A stretch of 64,000 bases of DNA from Aquimarina latercula DSM 2041 (GCF_000430645.1 NZ_AUMK01000010.1:124001-188000), one strand, 5' to 3'; positions 41,907 through 52,267 are shown, numbered from the stretch's first letter. Translations and numbers: made by a program. The notes: generated from the letters alone by a model not told the origin.

Positions 41907-43454
41907 CTATGCTTTTACTAGTTCTTTTTCTATTTGTTCAAGCGATTTACCTTTAGTTTCTGGCAAATATTTTAAAAGGACAACAAAACCAACTAACGCT
42001 AGAGCGCCAAAAATAAAGTACGATGTACTGCTACCTAGAGTATCTATTTCCCAATTAAATGTTCTTTGCACCACCCAACTAGTGCAAGAATTTACAAATC
42101 CTACAAATGCTATCATTAAGCTTCTAACTCTATTTGGAAATAATTCTGACAACAAAACCCACATTACTGGACCAAGAGAAAAAGCAAATGAAGCCACAAA
42201 TGTTAATATTCCGATTAGGATTAATATTGCATCCAGATCACCAGCTGCTTCAATAATTTCCCCTTGTCTGTCTGCAAATATTTGTTCTCCCAATAATTCT
42301 TTTAAAGCTCTCTTAAACTCTACATCATTTTCAAAAAGAATATTCTCAACTTTATTAAATTTCGAAGAATCTACGCCTTGTATATTAGAAACATCCTCTT
42401 TGGTAAGCTTATATGTTGCTTTACTAAAACCGTAAGATGTAAGAAACATACCTATTGCAGCCCCGATTAAGCCTATCAACATTAAAGGCCTTCTACCCAT
42501 TCTATCTATTAAAATCATTGCCAATATTGTAAAAACAATATTAATAACGCCTACCAAAACCGATGAGGCAAAAGCTGCATTGGTGCCAATACCTGATTGT
42601 TTAAAAATAGAAGTAGAATAGAAAAAAATAGCATTAATCCCTGTAATCATTTGTATAATGCCAATAAATAAGCCTAAGAAGAGAACAAACCTTAGCGATT
42701 TTTTAAACATTTTCGAAATAGTAATTTTTTCTTTTTTACTATTTTCTTTAAAACTTTCTTTAATTAATTCTTCTTCTTCTGTAGCTTTATTATTTCCATG
42801 AAGTTTCTTAAGTACTTCAAATGCTTCCACATCTCTACCTTTTACATATAACCATCTAGGGCTTTTAGGTACAAAAAAAAGTAAAAAGAAATAAATTACT
42901 GCCGGGATTAATTCTAAACCAAACATCCAACGCCAAACGTTCTGCTTGGTTAAATTCTCACTAACTTGAGCTACATCGGAAATAGATTGTTGTAAAAAAT
43001 ATCCTGTGAAATAAGCTACAGAAAGACCAATTACAATGTTTAATTGTTGTACTGAAACTAGTTTCCCTCTATTTTTTGCTGTAGAAACTTCCGCGATATA
43101 CATAGGTGCTAATATCAATGCCGCACCAAAAGCAGCACCTCCTATAAACCTTGCCCACCAAAGTACCCAATAAGATATTGCATATGCTGACAAAAATGCT
43201 GAGAGAGCATATACAAATGCAACCGCTATTAACACTTTTTTTCTACCAATCTTATCACTTATCAATCCTGCAATAAGCATAGAAAACATTGCGGCAAAGG
43301 TTGGAGCTGCATTAATACTTGCAATCTGGTCACCCGAAAAGCCGAAATAGGGACCAAAAAATTCCTGAGCTCCAGATATTATTGCAGCATCAAAACCGAA
43401 CAAAAAACCTCCTAAAGAAACTACAAAGGCTATAAAAATAGATTTTCTTGACAT
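41907..43454 (-). CDS. MFS sugar/proton symporter, xylose-type
   Basis: This 515-residue protein has 12 membrane helices and the sugar-porter signatures: GFDAAIISGAQ near the N-terminus, DKIGRKKV after helix 2, PKSPRWLYVKGR between helices 6 and 7, DRMGRRPLM, and PETKGKSLEQIE at the C-terminus. It resembles XylE/GlcP symporters that bring in xylose, arabinose or glucose with protons across the inner membrane. The long loop after helix 8 (about 350-400) is unusual and Asp/Glu-rich. It is located between the GH43 and Gfo/Idh genes, so it likely imports the monosaccharide produced in the periplasm. Confidence 0.9.
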   Translation of the reverse strand: MSRKSIFIAFVVSLGGFLFGFDAAIISGAQEFFGPYFGFSGDQIASINAAPTFAAMFSMLIAGLISDKIGRKKVLIAVAFVYALSAFLSAYAISYWVLWWARFIGGAAFGAALILAPMYIAEVSTAKNRGKLVSVQQLNIVIGLSVAYFTGYFLQQSISDVAQVSENLTKQNVWRWMFGLELIPAVIYFFLLFFVPKSPRWLYVKGRDVEAFEVLKKLHGNNKATEEEELIKESFKENSKKEKITISKMFKKSLRFVLFLGLFIGIIQMITGINAIFFYSTSIFKQSGIGTNAAFASSVLVGVINIVFTILAMILIDRMGRRPLMLIGLIGAAIGMFLTSYGFSKATYKLTKEDVSNIQGVDSSKFNKVENILFENDVEFKRALKELLGEQIFADRQGEIIEAAGDLDAILILIGILTFVASFAFSLGPVMWVLLSELFPNRVRSLMIAFVGFVNSCTSWVVQRTFNWEIDTLGSSTSYFIFGALALVGFVVLLKYLPETKGKSLEQIEKELVKA

Positions 43455-43466
43455 GTTTTATGTATT

Positions 43467-44447
43467 CTAATTATCAGGAAATTCTAATCCTGTATGTTTT
43501 CTTACTTCGTCTACAATTTGTATTAAACTCAAACTATCTTTATGAGACCATAGATCACTCTCGATTTTATTATCCCAAATGCAACGATGAGATTCTTCTA
43601 TTTCATACGAAAATCCTTTTCCTTTAGTTGGTAAATGGTAATCTATCGTATGATTATTTTTAATAACTGAATACGATTGAGCTTCATGCCATATTGCATT
43701 AATCTGTATTCTTCCATTCTCCCCACTTATTAAAGCGTTCATATCAGAGGAAGAAACAAAACTACTATGTAAAATAGCTTGTGCTTTATCATACTGTAAG
43801 AGCATTGAAGTTTGCTGATCTGCTCCTGATTCATAAAAATTAGCCGACGCCAATACCTTTCTTGGTATACCCAATATTAGATAACACAGAAACAATGGAT
43901 AGACTCCCATATCCATTAAAGATCCACCTCCCATATTAGGATTAATCATCCTACCTTCGGCAACTCCTATATTAAAAGCGAAGTCCGCATTAATATATTT
44001 AACCTCTCCTATTTCTCCGTTTCTCACTTTTGATAAGACTTCTCTTATTGAAGGGTTAAATCGAGTCCAAAAAGCTTCCATAAAAAACTTATTATTAGCT
44101 CTTGAGGCTTCTATCATTCGTAATGTTTGATCTTTATTAAGTGCTACTGGCTTTTCACATAGCACATGCTTACCAGCATTAATCGATTTAATTGTTAAAT
44201 CTGCATGAGAATCATGCGGAGTAGCAATGTAGATAATATCTACTTCACTATCATTAATTACTTGATCATAATTATTATATGCTCTTTTAGCATTATGTTT
44301 TTGAGAAAATTCTACAGCTTTTTCCATATTCCTGGAACCTACTGCTTCTAATTCTGCATTAGAAACTAAACTCAAGTCTTTTACAAATTGATTTGCAATA
44401 TTTCCTAGACCAATAATCCCCCATTTTATCTTTTTAAGCTCTCTCAT
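43467..44447 (-). CDS. Gfo/Idh/MocA-family NAD(P)-dependent oxidoreductase
   Basis: This 326-residue protein has an N-terminal Rossmann fold with GLGNIANQF (residues about 14-22), the family motif CEKPVALN (Lys about 98) and a C-terminal substrate domain (about 125-326). Members oxidise or isomerise sugars, inositols or sugar acids. In this locus a sugar dehydrogenase or ketone reductase is plausible. It is cytoplasmic, 12 bp from the porter gene and 8 bp from the GH-A hydrolase gene, so it is part of the same long operon. The exact substrate is unknown. Confidence 0.88.
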   Translation of the reverse strand: MRELKKIKWGIIGLGNIANQFVKDLSLVSNAELEAVGSRNMEKAVEFSQKHNAKRAYNNYDQVINDSEVDIIYIATPHDSHADLTIKSINAGKHVLCEKPVALNKDQTLRMIEASRANNKFFMEAFWTRFNPSIREVLSKVRNGEIGEVKYINADFAFNIGVAEGRMINPNMGGGSLMDMGVYPLFLCYLILGIPRKVLASANFYESGADQQTSMLLQYDKAQAILHSSFVSSSDMNALISGENGRIQINAIWHEAQSYSVIKNNHTIDYHLPTKGKGFSYEIEESHRCIWDNKIESDLWSHKDSLSLIQIVDEVRKHTGLEFPDN

Positions 44448-44455
44448 TAATTGAT

Positions 44456-45787
44456 TTATTTTTTTACTATAAATGGAATATTACCGCCTCCAACTTTTCC
44501 TTTGCCATCATATATATAAGCAAAGATTCTATACTCGCCTTCTTTCGGAGTAATGAAAGTGAACTCACCCCTTTTATCAGAAATAATTTCAAGATCAATA
44601 TCTGGGGGCTCTAATTCTTTCTCACCACCTTGACTTCTTATACCTACTTCTTTTTTAATTATCCATTTATAAATTAAAGTATCATTATCAGGTTCTGACG
44701 CAAATACTTGCGCTGTGTACTGCTGTTTAGCTTTCAAACACACATTATCTGTAGCTTCCTTTCCATTCAACAATATAGAATCCACTCTAGGAGCACGATT
44801 TTTAGGATATTTACCTCTCCATAACTTAGTTAAGTTATCAATAGTCTCTGTCTGACTTCCATCTTTATGAAACATTCCATACCACGTTGGCGTGCGTTCC
44901 TGTTTTTGACCCCATTCGAAAGCGAAACCTCCTAGACACTTACCCGAAGTATTATCAATTAATCCTTTTTGCATTCTATTAATAATGCCATCAGCTTTTA
45001 GTCCACTAACTTCTTCAATTTCCCTATTCCAAATTGTTTTTGGCATTTCCCAGAATCCTTTAGGTCCAAATTCGGTAACCATGTATGGTTTAGTTATACC
45101 TGTATTATACATTCTTTGTTCTAGTGTTTCTAAATCCCCATAAACTTGAACTGAAACAATATCTAATTGAGGACAACGCTGTAGAGCAACTTCCAAATGT
45201 TCATTAATTACCCCTGCAAAAGTCATTGTAACTGGATGGTTAGGATCTTCTTGATGGATATAGTCTATGATATCGGACATCGCATCATAAACCTTTGGGT
45301 TTACTCTTTTTAGAGATCCATCTTTATTAAAAAGTAAATTAAGTTCATTTCCAACTACCCAACATAGAACATTAGGGTGATTTTTATATGTATTAATTAT
45401 TTCTTTTACTCTTTTAAACTGTTGTTCTATAGCTTGGTTATCATTATAATCAAAACCCCATAATTCTTTACCTATATTAATCCCAACAGCAACCATAAAA
45501 CCATACTTTTCAGCTGCTTCTAGCTCTTTTTTAGCATTTTTAGTTCCCCAAGTTCGAAATGCATTTCCTCCTGCCTTATATAAAGCATCAAAGTCATGCC
45601 CATCGGTATAATTTATACCCACACCTTTTATTTCAAACTTTTCTTTATTAACATAAAAATTATATTGTTTATCTACTTCCTTAACCTCTACCAATGAAGG
45701 TTTATTAGTGTTTTCATTCTGAGTTATCACAAAATCAGAAAACAAAACTGTACAAATAAGAATTAAAATAACATCAGGTTTCATCAT
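44456..45787 (-). CDS. Clan GH-A glycoside hydrolase (GH2/GH158-like TIM barrel)
   Basis: This 443-residue protein has a signal peptide (about 1-22), a TIM-barrel catalytic domain (about 45-330) and a C-terminal Ig-like domain (about 335-443). Acid/base Glu148 lies in VVGNELN and nucleophile Glu239 in VTEFGPKG, the clan GH-A pattern. The start is shared with a short beta-strand region, not a full GH2 sandwich. A barrel plus Ig-like domain is also the layout I recall for GH158 endo-beta-1,3-glucanases, and neighbouring SusC/SusD, GH81 and GH16 genes fit that. GH2-type or GH5-type remain possible. It is 0 bp from the dioxygenase gene start. Confidence 0.75.
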   Translation of the reverse strand: MMKPDVILILICTVLFSDFVITQNENTNKPSLVEVKEVDKQYNFYVNKEKFEIKGVGINYTDGHDFDALYKAGGNAFRTWGTKNAKKELEAAEKYGFMVAVGINIGKELWGFDYNDNQAIEQQFKRVKEIINTYKNHPNVLCWVVGNELNLLFNKDGSLKRVNPKVYDAMSDIIDYIHQEDPNHPVTMTFAGVINEHLEVALQRCPQLDIVSVQVYGDLETLEQRMYNTGITKPYMVTEFGPKGFWEMPKTIWNREIEEVSGLKADGIINRMQKGLIDNTSGKCLGGFAFEWGQKQERTPTWYGMFHKDGSQTETIDNLTKLWRGKYPKNRAPRVDSILLNGKEATDNVCLKAKQQYTAQVFASEPDNDTLIYKWIIKKEVGIRSQGGEKELEPPDIDLEIISDKRGEFTFITPKEGEYRIFAYIYDGKGKVGGGNIPFIVKK

Positions 45788-46489
45788 CTAGATACGTTCT
45801 TTTAATACCTCACTAGTCGAAAATCGATATAACATATTTCTATACACACAGATATCTGTTATATCCTCAGGAGTTCCTTTAGGCACTGCTCTAAAATTAG
45901 AAGAAATCCTATCTTCTTTTACCGTCATTACTCTATGCCAACAATGTCCATGAAGAAAAATAACCGTTCCTTTTTTTGGTTTAAACACCAATTGCCCTTC
46001 TAAATCCTCGTTAGGAATTCCAGACGGTAACATTCCCGCTTTATGCGTTTTAGGAAAAATAACTATTTCTCCTCCTGTTTTTTCAGTAATGTCATGGGTA
46101 TAGACCAACCTATTAAGGTTATATATCTTCCTGTCATCTGGAGAGCAATCCTGATGCCACGCTTGACCTATGCTTCCTGCCTTAGAAAACATCATCATAC
46201 AATAAAGATTCTCCCATCCTTTATCTAAAATATGATCTGTAATAACATTAAAGGATTCATTTTTATCAATATCATCAAAATGTGGTGTTCCTTCTCTATA
46301 AGGAAACCAAGGGATTACCTCTACAGCTGATTTTGTGATAAACTCATCGGTATGTTCCCAGTTAGGATCTACACCATAATGATCTAAAATTACATTATTG
46401 TATTTATCCATTAATTCTGGATCAAAGAAGTTTTCTAAAATCACAAAACCATTTTCCCAAAATTGAGTTACTATTTTTTTATAATCCAT
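45788..46489 (-). CDS. Phytanoyl-CoA dioxygenase (PhyH)-family protein
   Basis: This 233-residue protein is a non-haem iron/2-oxoglutarate-dependent oxygenase. The iron ligands look complete: WHQD with His112 and Asp114, and a distal His in LHGHCWHRV (His182 or His185); Arg194 would hold 2-oxoglutarate. There is no signal peptide, so it is cytoplasmic. Its stop is directly followed by the start of the GH-A hydrolase, and the transaldolase gene precedes it by 18 bp, so it belongs to the operon. Oxygenases of this kind are unusual in glycan loci; possible jobs are removal of an O-methyl group from a sugar or modification of an aglycone. Substrate unknown. Confidence 0.85.
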   Translation of the reverse strand: MDYKKIVTQFWENGFVILENFFDPELMDKYNNVILDHYGVDPNWEHTDEFITKSAVEVIPWFPYREGTPHFDDIDKNESFNVITDHILDKGWENLYCMMMFSKAGSIGQAWHQDCSPDDRKIYNLNRLVYTHDITEKTGGEIVIFPKTHKAGMLPSGIPNEDLEGQLVFKPKKGTVIFLHGHCWHRVMTVKEDRISSNFRAVPKGTPEDITDICVYRNMLYRFSTSEVLKERI

Positions 46490-46507
46490 ACCATTTTATT
46501 TATACGA

Positions 46508-47164
46508 TTAAACGTTCATAGATTGTGCGTCCTCAAGAAACTTTTTTAATCCATTATCAGTAAGCGGATGTTTTAAAAGTCCTTCTATCGCAGATAGAGG
46601 GCCTGTCATGACATCTGCACCTATTTTTGCGCAATTGATAACGTGCATGGTATGTCTAACTGAAGCAGCAAGAATCTCTGTTTTAATACTATAATTATTG
46701 TAAATTGTACGAATCTCTTCAATTAGAACTAAGCCATCAGTTGAAATATCATCAAGTCTTCCAATAAAAGGAGATACATAAGTGGCTCCGGCTTTTGCCG
46801 CTAAAAGAGCCTGTCCGCAAGAAAAAACAAGCGTACAATTAGTTTTGATTCCTTTATTCGTAAAATGTTTTATTGCTTTTACTCCATCTTTTATCATGGG
46901 TATTTTAACTACTATTTGAGGATGTAAAGCTGCCAGCTCTTCCCCTTCTCTTATCATATCATCTACAGTGATTCCAATAACCTCTGCAGAGACATCTCCG
47001 TCAACAATTTCACAAATATTGCGATAATGATTTAATATATTCTCTTTACCATTAATCCCTTCTTTTGCCATTAGTGATGGGTTTGTAGTAACTCCATCTA
47101 GCACTCCTAATGCTTGTGCTTCTTTTATTTGATCTAAATTTGCTGTATCTATAAAAAATTTCAT
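46508..47164 (-). CDS. Transaldolase / fructose-6-phosphate aldolase family
   Basis: This 218-residue protein is a short transaldolase of the TalC/Fsa type. Diagnostic parts are the N-terminal [15 protein letters not shown], Schiff-base Lys87 in VVKIPM, and the C-terminal half with the GADVMTGP segment. It transfers dihydroxyacetone units between sugar phosphates, joining pentose and hexose phosphates. This fits a locus that delivers xylose or other pentoses to the pentose phosphate pathway. TalC and Fsa activities cannot be separated by eye. It starts the operon that continues with the dioxygenase, 395 bp downstream of SusD. Confidence 0.9.
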   Translation of the reverse strand: MKFFIDTANLDQIKEAQALGVLDGVTTNPSLMAKEGINGKENILNHYRNICEIVDGDVSAEVIGITVDDMIREGEELAALHPQIVVKIPMIKDGVKAIKHFTNKGIKTNCTLVFSCGQALLAAKAGATYVSPFIGRLDDISTDGLVLIEEIRTIYNNYSIKTEILAASVRHTMHVINCAKIGADVMTGPLSAIEGLLKHPLTDNGLKKFLEDAQSMNV

Positions 47165-47176
47165 TTATTTATTTTT

Positions 47177-47284
47177 TTATCCTATGCAATAGGATAATAT
47201 GGTTATTATAATAAGTACTACTAAGACGGATAAGATAATATCTGTTAATCCAACATCCTCTTTATAATCATTACATAATTTCAT
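47177..47284 (-). CDS. Possible 35-residue membrane peptide
   Basis: An ATG at 47284 opens a 35-residue frame with a short polar start (MKLCNDYKEDVGLTD) and one membrane segment (IILSVLVVLIITILSYCIG). It ends 12 bp before the transaldolase ATG at 47164, on the same strand. A leader peptide or small membrane protein is possible. Being short and without a known relative, it could also be chance. Confidence 0.3.
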   Translation of the reverse strand: MKLCNDYKEDVGLTDIILSVLVVLIIITILSYCIG

Positions 47285-47558
47285 TAACAAATCCTTTCAT
47301 TCAAATTGTATAACTCCTTTGGATCTAAAACCAAAAACTACAGTTATTTTTTTAAGGATATAAAAATTAGATTTGTTTACCTAAAACAAAACTTCTATTT
47401 AAACTATCGTCGAAAATTGAAAAGAAAATTTTCGTAAATAAGTATAAATAGGCTAAAACTAACCCCTTAAAAAAAATAGTAAAAAGGAGTCTATTATGAT
47501 TAATAAAATAAACTCCCTTGTTTGTAGTAATACAATTACAAATTATATTAATGGCTAA
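47285..47558. other. Intergenic region between SusD and the transaldolase operon
   Basis: No other gene is seen. It must hold the promoter of the transaldolase-led operon, and it contains the terminator of the SusC/SusD transcript at 47486-47516. No exact TTG-TAnnTTTG pair was identified with confidence. Confidence 0.4.
47486..47516 (-). terminator. Terminator after SusD
   Basis: GGAGTCTATT (47486-47495) pairs with AATAAACTCC (47507-47516), with one mismatch. On the minus strand the stem is followed by a T-rich tract (CTTTTTACTATTTTTTTTAA), so it ends the SusC/SusD message. Confidence 0.65.
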
Positions 47559-49250
47559 TTAATTATATCCTGGATTTTGTGTTAATATATCCGGGCCAAT
47601 TTGATCTCTTTCTGATTGTGGAATTGGTAATAATTCATCTCTTCCTTCTACAAATACTTTTCCAACAGCCAGTAATGCTCTTCTAGCATCTCCCCATCGA
47701 ACTAAATCTGTATATCTATCCCATCCTTCAGTAGCAAGTTCTCTACGTCTTTCGTCTTTTACTCCTTGTAGATCATAGGCAGGTGCTGCTGGATTACCAG
47801 CTCCATAAGCTCTGTCAGTTACTTGTTGGAATGAAGATGCACCATCTCCTCCTCCTCCTAAAATAGAGGCTTCAGCATGCATCAATAATACGTCTGCATA
47901 TCTCATCATTTTTTCATTTAAAGGAGAGTCTGCAAAATTTAATGTATTCTCTTGTACCGAAGCTGGTATGTGATATTTTCTCATCGTTGCCTTAGAAGTC
48001 CAAGATGGAAGAGTATTTCCATCCGAATCACATACTAACCAGAAGAAACCATAGGTATCGGTACCAAATATCCAATCACCAGAATTACTTTGATCTGGTA
48101 GTAAACATTGATCAGATTGGTCAATTTGACAATCACAACTAATAGGCCCTCGCAAATTACCCTCAAGATCTGTAGGTAAATCTGTTGTTTCTGGTGTTAT
48201 AAAAGTCGCATTCTTTCTTTGATCTGAATCATCATAAAAATCAATTAAATCTTGTCTTGGTATAGCATTTCCGAATGCACTATTACCAACACTGCTATTA
48301 AACAAAAAACCAAACATTTGATGTGTTGCAGATCCTTGATTAAATATAGAACCTGGTGATTCAAAATTATTATAAATAATATTAGATTGATAACCAACTT
48401 CGAAAATTGACTCTTTACCGTATTCATTTAATAAACTAAAATTATCTGCAAAATTCTCTTCTAACGAATATCCCAAAGACATTACTTCCTCTGTATATAG
48501 AACTGTTTCTTGATATTCTTCTTGATACAAATGTGCTTTTGCTAAAAAACTATAAGCAGCTCCACTAGTTGCTCTACCTTGTTGAGGTGCCGATGCGGCT
48601 AATGTTTGTGCAGCTGATAACAAATCTGGTTCAATAACCTGATCATATACCTCTTGAGGGGTACTTCTTGGGATTTTAAAATCAAAATTAGCATCCGTAA
48701 TTCTTTCTACTATTATTGGCACTCCTCCAAAGTTTTTAACCAATTCGAAATACGCTAACCCTCTTAAAAATCTTGCTTCTGCAATTAAATTAGCTTTTGT
48801 AGTTACTGGATCTTCATAAAGATCATCATTTGACTCTTCTATGATACCTATTGCCGTATTGGCTCTAGAAATTACCACATACCATTTTCTCCACCATCCT
48901 AATACACCAGGATTATTAGGAGGAATAGGGTTTTGATCAAAAACTCTTCCTGCAACCCAAAAATTTGCCCATTGTGAGAATACATTATCCGATCTTATAT
49001 CTTGAAACATTAATGGAAAATGGTGTCCTAAATTATTATTCAAAACTTGCCATCTTAATGGATCATAAGCAGCAATCACTAACGATTCTATATCCTCTTC
49101 AGATTGAATTGCATCAGCAGTCAAAGAAGTAATTGGTTCTTTCTCTAAGAAATCATTCTCACAGGAAGCACACATTAAAAGACCAAACGCAATTATCAGG
49201 TGAAAACTAACTTTAATTCTTTTTATATGATAAAATATGTTGTTTTTCAT
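47559..49250 (-). CDS. susD: SusD-family glycan-binding lipoprotein
   Basis: This 563-residue SusD/RagB protein has a lipoprotein signal (LIIAFGLLMCASC, Cys about 30, then ENDFLEKEP) and the helical TPR-like body that binds oligosaccharide and forms the lid of SusC. Typical parts are SLTADAIQSEEDIESLVIAAYD near the start, the repeated LRGLAYFELVKNFGGVPI region and the C-terminal VKDERRRELATEGWDRYTDLVRWG. It lies 11 bp after the SusC stop. Nearby GH81 and GH16 genes suggest laminarin-type ligands. Symbol given for the family only; the ligand is inferred. Confidence 0.95.
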   Translation of the reverse strand: MKNNIFYHIKRIKVSFHLIIAFGLLMCASCENDFLEKEPITSLTADAIQSEEDIESLVIAAYDPLRWQVLNNNLGHHFPLMFQDIRSDNVFSQWANFWVAGRVFDQNPIPPNNPGVLGWWRKWYVVISRANTAIGIIEESNDDLYEDPVTTKANLIAEARFLRGLAYFELVKNFGGVPIIVERITDANFDFKIPRSTPQEVYDQVIEPDLLSAAQTLAASAPQQGRATSGAAYSFLAKAHLYQEEYQETVLYTEEVMSLGYSLEENFADNFSLLNEYGKESIFEVGYQSNIIYNNFESPGSIFNQGSATHQMFGFLFNSSVGNSAFGNAIPRQDLIDFYDDSDQRKNATFITPETTDLPTDLEGNLRGPISCDCQIDQSDQCLLPDQSNSGDWIFGTDTYGFFWLVCDSDGNTLPSWTSKATMRKYHIPASVQENTLNFADSPLNEKMMRYADVLLMHAEASILGGGGDGASSFQQVTDRAYGAGNPAAPAYDLQGVKDERRRELATEGWDRYTDLVRWGDARRALLAVGKVFVEGRDELLPIPQSERDQIGPDILTQNPGYN

Positions 49251-49261
49251 TTTAATTATTT

Positions 49262-52200
49262 TTAAAAGTTTAATTGGAATCCAAAAATGAATGTTCTTGG
49301 TTGTGGATTAAATCCTCTATCAATTCCTAAGTCTAAAGAGTTTCCTGAAAATTGTTCTCCTATCTCAGGATCAGCACCGTCATAATCAGTTATTACAAAC
49401 AAATTTTGTGCAGTACCATAAACTCTAAAACCATCTAATTTCAGCGGGCTCAATAAACTATCTCCAAAACTATAACCTAAGGTTAAACTTCTCATTCTTA
49501 AAAACGAACCATCTTGAACGTAAAAATCAGAAACCACTGGGCTCGCTGATGATCCCAATTGATTAACTACACCATTAGTAAGAAATGATTCCTTTCGATT
49601 AGTATATACTCCATCGGGACGGAATGTAGCATCAAAAACATCATTGCCTTGAGAGCCATATAAAAATGTACTCAGATCAAAACCTTTATATTCTAAATCC
49701 AACGTAATTCCATAAGTATAATCAGGAAATGGACTTCCAATAAATGTTTTATCTGCATTTCCATCACCATCAAAATCTCTATAAACTAAATTTCCATCTG
49801 CATCTATATTCTCTACTTCAAAACCAAAGAAACTAGAAATTGGTTCTCCGACTGTAGTTAAGGTAATTGGGTCATTAAAAATGAAAGTATTCCCTCCTTG
49901 CAATGGTTGACCATTTCTACCAATTCCAGTAACCTCATTTTGATTAAATGCTAAATTTGCTCCGATCTCCCATTTAAATCCACTAGCATATTTTTGTTTA
50001 TATGAAATCAAAAATTCAAAACCTCTATTTTCAATATCAGCGATATTAGTAGCTGGTGCAGGGAATCCAGAAAGTACTGGAATACCTATAGGAATTAATA
50101 CATCTGAAGTTTCTTTAATATAATAATCGATAGTTATACCTAATGCATTTTTTAATGCATTAATATCCAAACCTATATTAGTTTGTGTAACTTCTTCCCA
50201 TTTAACATCTGGATTTTGCAAAAATGCCGGAGTAAGACCTGGGCTTAAAGTTCCTCCAAAATTGGTTCCAGATCCTGCATTAAGTATTGCAGAAAACTGA
50301 TACGGTGCAATGAAATCACTACCATTTATACCCCAACTAGCTCTTAACTTTAATAAGTCAATAAAATCTGAATCCTCTAAAAAACTCTCTTCTGACAATA
50401 CCCAACCCGCGGATATAGATGGAAAGTACCCTGTTCGATTATCATCTCCAAAATTAGATGATGAATCTGCTCTTAATGTAGCCTCGAAATTATATTTATC
50501 TGCATACCCATATTTTAATTTCCCATAAATACCGAGTAAGTTATTTTCATTTTGAATAGGTGCTCTTACTGTAACATTTGAAGGATTTGTTATTAAAGCA
50601 AAATTTACATCATCCAATGAATTTGTAAAAAAACCTACACCAGACATTGAAGTATTTAAAAAATCTACCTCGTATGAAGAAAACCCAGCCAAAACATCTA
50701 AACTATGATCTGAATTTTTAATAAAATCATATGCAATGTTCGCATCAAATTGTGCTAATTTAGTCTCTGTATTAGACTCTATTAATGTTCCATTTGGTGA
50801 ATTCAAATTTTGTGTTGGAAAATCAAATGCAGGAAAAAATTGTTTTACAAAAGAGTTTGATTTATAATGATAATAAGTACTAGTCAACTTAAAATCTTTA
50901 AATACCTCCCATTGTCCTTTTATACTTGCAGAAGTAACATCTGTTTGATCATTATTATTATTTAATAACAATGCTAACCTAGGATTAGCAACGGCTCCAA
51001 TAGAAGGTAAGGTTACTCCATTTACTACTACTGGAGCTGTTTGGTTACCAACGTTAAAAGGTACAGAAGAGTCGTTAGGATCCGTCACAGGATAAATAGC
51101 TGGAATAGCATTAATAAAATTAACTATTGATGTTCCTGTTACTCCTGCATTTTCTAGTAAAAAATTACGATCAAGATCAGCTAGATTAGCATTTATTTCA
51201 ATATTAATATTTTCTCTAAGATCGGTTTCAAAATTAAGTCTAACATTTTTTCTAGTAAAATTAGATTTATTCTCTCTACCACCAAGTATACCATCTTGGT
51301 TAAAAATACCTCCAGAAATAGCGTAAGAATATTTTTCTCCTCCTCCACTTACGGTAGCTCCTAAATTACTAATCGGAGTAGTACTGTATAGTTCATCATA
51401 CCAATCAGTATCTGGTAATAAAGCTGCTTCTGCTTCTGTAAAAGGAGTTCCACCATTCTCCACCTGAAATTCATTGTAATATTGGATATATTGATCTTTA
51501 TTCATTAATTCCGGTGCTCGTAATAATGATTGAAAACCAGTATAACCGTCAATAGATACTTTAGGAGAAGAGGAGTTTCTTTTTCCCGTTTTAGTTTCTA
51601 ATAAGACAACACCATTTCCTCCTCTTGCTCCAAAAATTGAAGCAGAAGCGGCATCTTTTAATAATGTAAAACTTTCAATATCATTTGCATTGATAAAATT
51701 AATATTAGGTACTTGCTGACCATCTACCAAAAATAATGGTGTGGATGATCCTGTAGATGCTGTACCCCTTAACCTAATTGTCAAAGGTGCACCTGGGGAC
51801 CCAGATGTTTGTGAAACAGTTACTCCTGGTGCGGCTCCTTGTAATGCTGCTTCTGGCAATGCTACAGGCACTCTAGCAATTTGTTCATTGGATATTGTAC
51901 TAACGGAAGTAGTCAATTCCTTTTTATTTTGTACTTGACCATATCCTAAAACTACTACTTCTCCTAATTGTTGAGCATCAGCAATTAATAGTACATTAAC
52001 ATTGGTTCTTCCATTAACGATAACTTCTTGCGTAATAAAACCCAAATAACTAAATATTAATGTTGTATTTTCACTTACATCATTTATAGTATAATTACCA
52101 TCAAAATCTGTTGTAGTTCCGTTTGTAGTTCCCTTTGCTATGATATTTACCCCTGGAATTGCTATTCCATCTTGTCCTGTCACAATCCCTGTGACACTCT

Positions 52201-52267
52201 GTGCATAACTGTAACTAACCATCATGAAGATTCCCATGTAAAAAATCTTCAAAAAGTTATTTTTCAT
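49262..52267 (-). CDS. susC: SusC-family TonB-dependent glycan transporter
   Basis: This 1001-residue protein is a SusC/RagA transporter. It has a signal peptide (1-22), an N-terminal CarboxypepD_reg domain (about 24-105, SVTGIVTGQDGIAIPGVNII), a plug domain (VVVLGYGQVQNKKELTTSVS onward, with the SusC signature AASASIFGARGGNGVVLLETK about 205-225) and a barrel ending IFGFQLNF. It imports oligosaccharides together with the SusD protein encoded 11 bp downstream. It heads the SusC/SusD transcript; the 560-bp gap upstream holds its promoter. The oligosaccharide is probably a beta-1,3-glucan or related glycan, inferred from neighbours. Confidence 0.97.
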   Translation of the reverse strand: MKNNFLKIFYMGIFMMVSYSYAQSVTGIVTGQDGIAIPGVNIIAKGTTNGTTTDFDGNYTINDVSENTTLIFSYLGFITQEVIVNGRTNVNVLLIADAQQLGEVVVLGYGQVQNKKELTTSVSTISNEQIARVPVALPEAALQGAAPGVTVSQTSGSPGAPLTIRLRGTASTGSSTPLFLVDGQQVPNINFINANDIESFTLLKDAASASIFGARGGNGVVLLETKTGKRNSSSPKVSIDGYTGFQSLLRAPELMNKDQYIQYYNEFQVENGGTPFTEAEAALLPDTDWYDELYSTTPISNLGATVSGGGEKYSYAISGGIFNQDGILGGRENKSNFTRKNVRLNFETDLRENINIEINANLADLDRNFLLENAGVTGTSIVNFINAIPAIYPVTDPNDSSVPFNVGNQTAPVVVNGVTLPSIGAVANPRLALLLNNNNDQTDVTSASIKGQWEVFKDFKLTSTYYHYKSNSFVKQFFPAFDFPTQNLNSPNGTLIESNTETKLAQFDANIAYDFIKNSDHSLDVLAGFSSYEVDFLNTSMSGVGFFTNSLDDVNFALITNPSNVTVRAPIQNENNLLGIYGKLKYGYADKYNFEATLRADSSSNFGDDNRTGYFPSISAGWVLSEESFLEDSDFIDLLKLRASWGINGSDFIAPYQFSAILNAGSGTNFGGTLSPGLTPAFLQNPDVKWEEVTQTNIGLDINALKNALGITIDYYIKETSDVLIPIGIPVLSGFPAPATNIADIENRGFEFLISYKQKYASGFKWEIGANLAFNQNEVTGIGRNGQPLQGGNTFIFNDPITLTTVGEPISSFFGFEVENIDADGNLVYRDFDGDGNADKTFIGSPFPDYTYGITLDLEYKGFDLSTFLYGSQGNDVFDATFRPDGVYTNRKESFLTNGVVNQLGSSASPVVSDFYVQDGSFLRMRSLTLGYSFGDSLLSPLKLDGFRVYGTAQNLFVITDYDGADPEIGEQFSGNSLDLGIDRGFNPQPRTFIFGFQLNF

